From positions 310,001 to 374,000 of the forward strand of contig JASANG010003810.1 in NCBI GenBank assembly GCA_030248215.1: DNA of 64,000 nt. The letters are read 5' to 3'. The notes below the pieces were generated by a model. It was not told the origin of the DNA. It searched no databases and saw only the letters and a list, made by a program, of their open reading frames with translations. Both the position numbers and the translations under genes were made by a program. Below, in pieces: positions 62,001 to 64,000 of the stretch (position 1 is the stretch's first letter; every line of letters starts with the position of its first letter). The stretch comes from Enoplolaimus lenunculus. Lineage: Eukaryota > Nematoda > Enoplea > Enoplida > Thoracostomopsidae.

Positions 62001-63946
62001 CGCAATATCTTGCGTACAGCACATAAGATTTGAGGAGTTAGGGTGCTGGACACTGAAGCTTTTTGGCTTCAGGAGCCCGGATATTGAAGCTTTTTGGTTT
62101 CACTGGCCCACATACTGAAGCTCTTTGGATATATTGGCCCCGATTGCGAAAGTTTTTGGCTTTAGTGTCCAGTACATTATCCCCTCTACAGTTTGTTGGT
62201 GTTCGCATGATATTGTGGATGTTGCGTTAGACATTGTTGTGAATTTTAAGTGTTCAGGATCGAGACTGATTATTTATTGTGTATAGTATTGTTGAACCTT
62301 GGAAACATGTGAAACTTGTTTAACTGAATCAAGGGTATTACTTTTTGTCTGGGAAGTAAGTAGAATTTCATTTCAAGGGTCTGTATAGATGATGTACGGA
62401 TCACGTGTTCTGTCGCTCTTTTGGAAGATCAGTTAAAATCAATTAGATATTTTTTGATAATGGCAAAATATTTTGAAGGGAAAGGCAGAACACAGCCAAT
62501 GTACGGGTGTTGTCAGTTACGAATTTGACATGGTATTCCAAGTTGGTTATTTCAGCGCAAATCATCTACAACAACATCAACGTGTCCACAAAGGTGAACA
62601 ACCGTTTCAATGCGGCGTTTGCAGTCGATCGTTTGCGAATAAAACACAAATGGAGAAACACATGAAAACGCATATGCCTGAACAAAGTAACGGAGCTGGC
62701 TCGGCGGCGCAGTATGTGGTTGTATGGGAGCAAGCTGGTTCGGTGCAGGTAAGTCAAAAGGTCGTGGATGGCTTGACATAGAGTTCATTCAAAGGTTGGT
62801 TGCTACGCGCATACAAGACATAAAATGTTGGTACATGTTAACTTAATTTGAAAGTGCGATACTTAGAACTTGATTAGTGGGATATAGTTCATTATGATAC
62901 TCTTTTTCCAATCTTTATTTTAATGATACCGGATTTTAGGAAGCAGTTGTTGTCTCTGACGGCCTGGCTGGTTCTGCGTCCGCAGGTGCAGCTCTAGCAT
63001 CACCATCGAAAACCGCTCCGATCTCACAAGTGGCCCGTCATCCGACCACTGCCAGTGTGCTCGGAAGCATTCCAGCTGGTCCTGGCAGCGCTACTAGTTC
63101 CCAAACAATAGCAGCGTCAAGTGCTGCCGCACCGAGTACTGTTGTTCATCAGTATCCTGTCACAGCAAATATTGGTGGAACTCCGTTGGGAACCGGAAGA
63201 TCCGGGGCAGTAACTGGATCTCAGCAAGTTGTCTCGTCCTCGTCGTTGATCGTAACCCCGGCTAGCCCAGACAAGAAAACAGCGACGGCAATGCTGGCCG
63301 GTGCAAGGTCCCCTACTGCAGCGTATTTGACGACTACTGTCTCTGGTAATGTTGGTGCTGGCAACGAACAGCAGTTTCAGCAGCGGACTGGAATAGGAAT
63401 TGGTAACAATTTTGGTTGCTGAATCTTGAATTTATATTATTATTGATGACTGCTGAGCTATATACAATTAATTGCAGCAAAATATTGTATTCCATAGAGA
63501 GAATGGCCCATGTAAAGAATGGGGGCGGTACGTTTTTCTGTGGACTAAAAAAGAGTAAGCTTAAGCTTTAGACTATTTTTTTTGCTTGGCCTAGGCTTAG
63601 GCTTAGGTTTAGGAATATGCTTATAATACTGTTTCGCCCCTGTTCTTTACATTGGCCTAAGTCATTTCAATACGAGGTGTGTTTTTTAATTTTCACTGCG
63701 TTCTTTGATCTGTGCGTGAAAACGCAAAAAACGCAAAATCTCTGGTATACACTGTTTATAGATACCAAAGTTCGTCCTGTCCCAATAGCGCCTTCAGTTG
63801 GAATGTTGCCTTCAACTAGCGGAACTGTAACTGCTGGACTGGTGGCAACGGCTGGAAATCAGTCCCAGCAGCAAACGGTTACTCTTGCGCCAGGAGGCAC
63901 AACGATGATCGATGGCCAACCAGTGCAGGTACGGAGGGTAACCTGA
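47053..63946 (+). CDS. 15-finger C2H2 zinc-finger protein, 19 exons
   Basis: Exons: 47053-47068, 47562-48000, 50415-50524, 51607-51687, 53882-53992, 54510-54791, 55530-55624, 56675-56858, 57297-57418, 57765-57905, 58261-58379, 60076-60192, 60441-60680, 60853-61006, 61296-61391, 61732-61955, 62556-62748, 62940-63402 and 63762-63946. All phases match; 3,372 nt, 1,123 residues. The start MADQQ sits in a tiny first coding exon. Residues ~6-150 are Thr/Ala/Gly-rich with an acidic [15 protein letters not shown] segment. Fingers 1-2 lie at ~258-313, 3 at ~410-434, 4 at ~497-519, 5 at ~568-590, and 6-15 run nearly continuously from ~607 to ~890 with TGxxP-type linkers in the later ones. Five are split by introns. 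The C-terminal ~230 residues are Ser/Thr/Ala/Gln-rich. Likely a nuclear DNA-binding regulator; no KRAB, BTB or SET domain is seen and the orthologue is not recognised. The last exon may instead splice at CAG-GTACGG (63928) and continue. Confidence 0.85.
48531..49075. mobile_element. Family H repeat rich in GGTCTCGG
   Basis: CAGGGATGAGCTGTTTCGGT at the left and GACCGAGGCCGCCGATCCTTG-like sequence at the right; no coding frame. A right-end fragment with the same GGTCTCGGTC motifs lies at 50818-50928. Confidence 0.45.
49091..49552. mobile_element. MITE family F (hAT-like), TSD GCTGCAAC
   Basis: CAGGGTGCAACCGGAATT left, CCGGTTGCACCCTG right, perfect 8-bp direct repeats GCTGCAAC outside. It lies in the intron between coding exons 2 and 3. 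Confidence 0.9.
50043..50351. mobile_element. MITE family F, TSD GTTGTAAC
   Basis: CAGGGTGCAACCAGAATTCC left, GGTTGCACCGTG right, perfect GTTGTAAC flanks. The right end is 63 bp before exon 3 of the zinc-finger gene. Confidence 0.9.
50818..50928. repeat. Family H right-end fragment
   Basis: Three GGTCTCGGTC units separated by GGTTGGGTTGC, ending GAGACCGCTCATCCGTGCCC. Confidence 0.5.
51144..51404. mobile_element. MITE family F, TSD ATACAGGT
   Basis: CAGTATGCAACCGGGATTCC left, CCGGTTACACCCTG right, perfect ATACAGGT flanks. Confidence 0.9.
52014..53090 (-). mobile_element. LINE ORF2 3' fragment (Jockey/CR1-like)
   Basis: Minus-strand reading gives the region after the reverse-transcriptase palm: [43 protein letters not shown] and NYAAPTWS, then [30 protein letters not shown], and a Cys-x2-Cys...His...Cys tail ([20 protein letters not shown]). 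It ends in a CAACAACAA-rich 3' tail. The catalytic YxDD block and everything upstream are absent. The three parts lie in different frames, so the copy is 5'-truncated with at least two frame breaks. It sits in the intron between zinc-finger exons 4 and 5, antisense to that gene. Confidence 0.85.
53349..53597 (-). CDS. Isolated coding-like terminal exon, unknown product
   Basis: On the minus strand a good acceptor (TTTTCCTTTCAG) is followed by an 82-codon open frame ending in TAA. The peptide begins [11 protein letters not shown] and contains [19 protein letters not shown] and [14 protein letters not shown], with balanced composition unlike the flanking repeats. No upstream exon on the minus strand was found, and there is no start codon at the exon edge. 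It lies between the LINE fragment and exon 5 of the plus-strand zinc-finger gene, so it would be an antisense, intron-nested gene or a decayed gene piece. I do not recognise it. Confidence 0.4.
   Translation of the reverse strand, partial: LCASCASGYKNILRVRHILNESSLCRNKSDYHEKLLDTLIHEDMHAISLNVKKPNLQSLESLTAAVYVADSKEGYISEHESN
54185..54480. repeat. Repeat family I copy in a zinc-finger intron
   Basis: GCGCGGTTGCCCAAAGGCGG, CATATTTGAGCTAAATTT, GTCAGACTACTGGTTAACG and GGCAGTGCGCCAAATCAG blocks match 44446-44790. It ends 30 bp before exon 6. Confidence 0.65.
55205..55500. repeat. GATATCCGG-type hAT-like debris
   Basis: AGGGCGATCCGATACCCGGTT, split at 55208-55228, with repeated ATCCGGTTCC and GATACTGG motifs. 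A relative starting CAGGGTGCGACCTGATGTCC lies at 58814-58990. Confidence 0.4.
58437..58793. mobile_element. MITE family F, TSD GTATCGGT
   Basis: CAGGGTGCAACCGGAATTCC left, CCGGTTGCACCCTG right, perfect GTATCGGT flanks. It starts 57 bp after the end of zinc-finger exon 11. Confidence 0.9.
59606..60038. mobile_element. MITE family F, older copy
   Basis: CAGGGTACAACCGGAATTAT left, CCGGTTGCACCCTG right. Flanks ATGACGTA and AAGGCGTA match at 5 of 8. It ends 37 bp before zinc-finger exon 12, whose acceptor is the unusual AAG. Confidence 0.8.
63505..63657. mobile_element. MITE family C copy in the last zinc-finger intron
   Basis: GGCCCATGTAAAGAATGGGG left, CCCCTGTTCTTTACATTGGCC-type right end, and two GGCTTAGGCTTAGG runs inside. 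Confidence 0.85.
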
Positions 63947-64000
63947 AAACGTTGCCAGCACGGGGATGCTGTCCTGATCTATTTTTGATCGGAAAAAATT

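Overview
This is a metazoan (invertebrate) nuclear window. It has intron-rich genes with GT-AG introns, a 12-helix SLC22-type transporter, a poly-C2H2 zinc-finger gene, LINE and Penelope-like remnants, and a very dense load of short non-autonomous DNA transposons (MITEs). Many MITEs carry internal tracts of TTAGGC, the nematode-type telomere hexamer. This is a weak hint of a large, repeat-rich nematode genome, but nothing in the window fixes the taxon.

Layout. 0-2.4 kb: MITE debris, a Penelope-like GIY-YIG remnant and an 830-bp inverted repeat. 2.4-6.24 kb: an 18-bp tandem array of about 210 units with higher-order blocks. 6.27-7.03 kb: a TIR element with ~180-bp arms. 7-10 kb: mostly unassigned, with palindromes near 9.7 kb. 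10.26-16.04 kb (+): a protein of unknown family with about 14 KYRK-type motifs repeating at ~55-residue spacing. 16-23 kb: intergenic, MITE-filled. 23.07-28.45 kb (+): an SLC22-type transporter in five exons, with a ~180-codon polyglutamine tract in its central cytoplasmic loop. 30.1-41.6 kb (-): a secreted cysteine-rich protein in seven phase-consistent exons plus one tentative last exon; it is almost invisible as long open frames. 41.6-47 kb: intergenic repeats. 47.05-63.95 kb (+): a 19-exon gene for a ~1,123-residue protein with 15 C2H2 fingers. Its introns hold five hAT-like MITEs, a LINE fragment and an isolated coding-like exon on the minus strand.

The four main gene models were built by hand, by matching splice-site phase between neighbouring exons. 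Three of the totals come out as whole codon numbers: 2,460 nt for the transporter, 3,372 nt for the zinc-finger gene, and 1,119 nt for the secreted gene if its tentative last exon is counted. The genes show no operon-like arrangement and no obvious shared pathway. What they share is that nearly every long intron is packed with the same MITE families, often within about 60 bp of a splice site. Families A, B and E are flanked by TA. Families C and F have 8-bp target-site duplications, as in hAT elements. No retrovirus or other capsid-bearing element was recognised.
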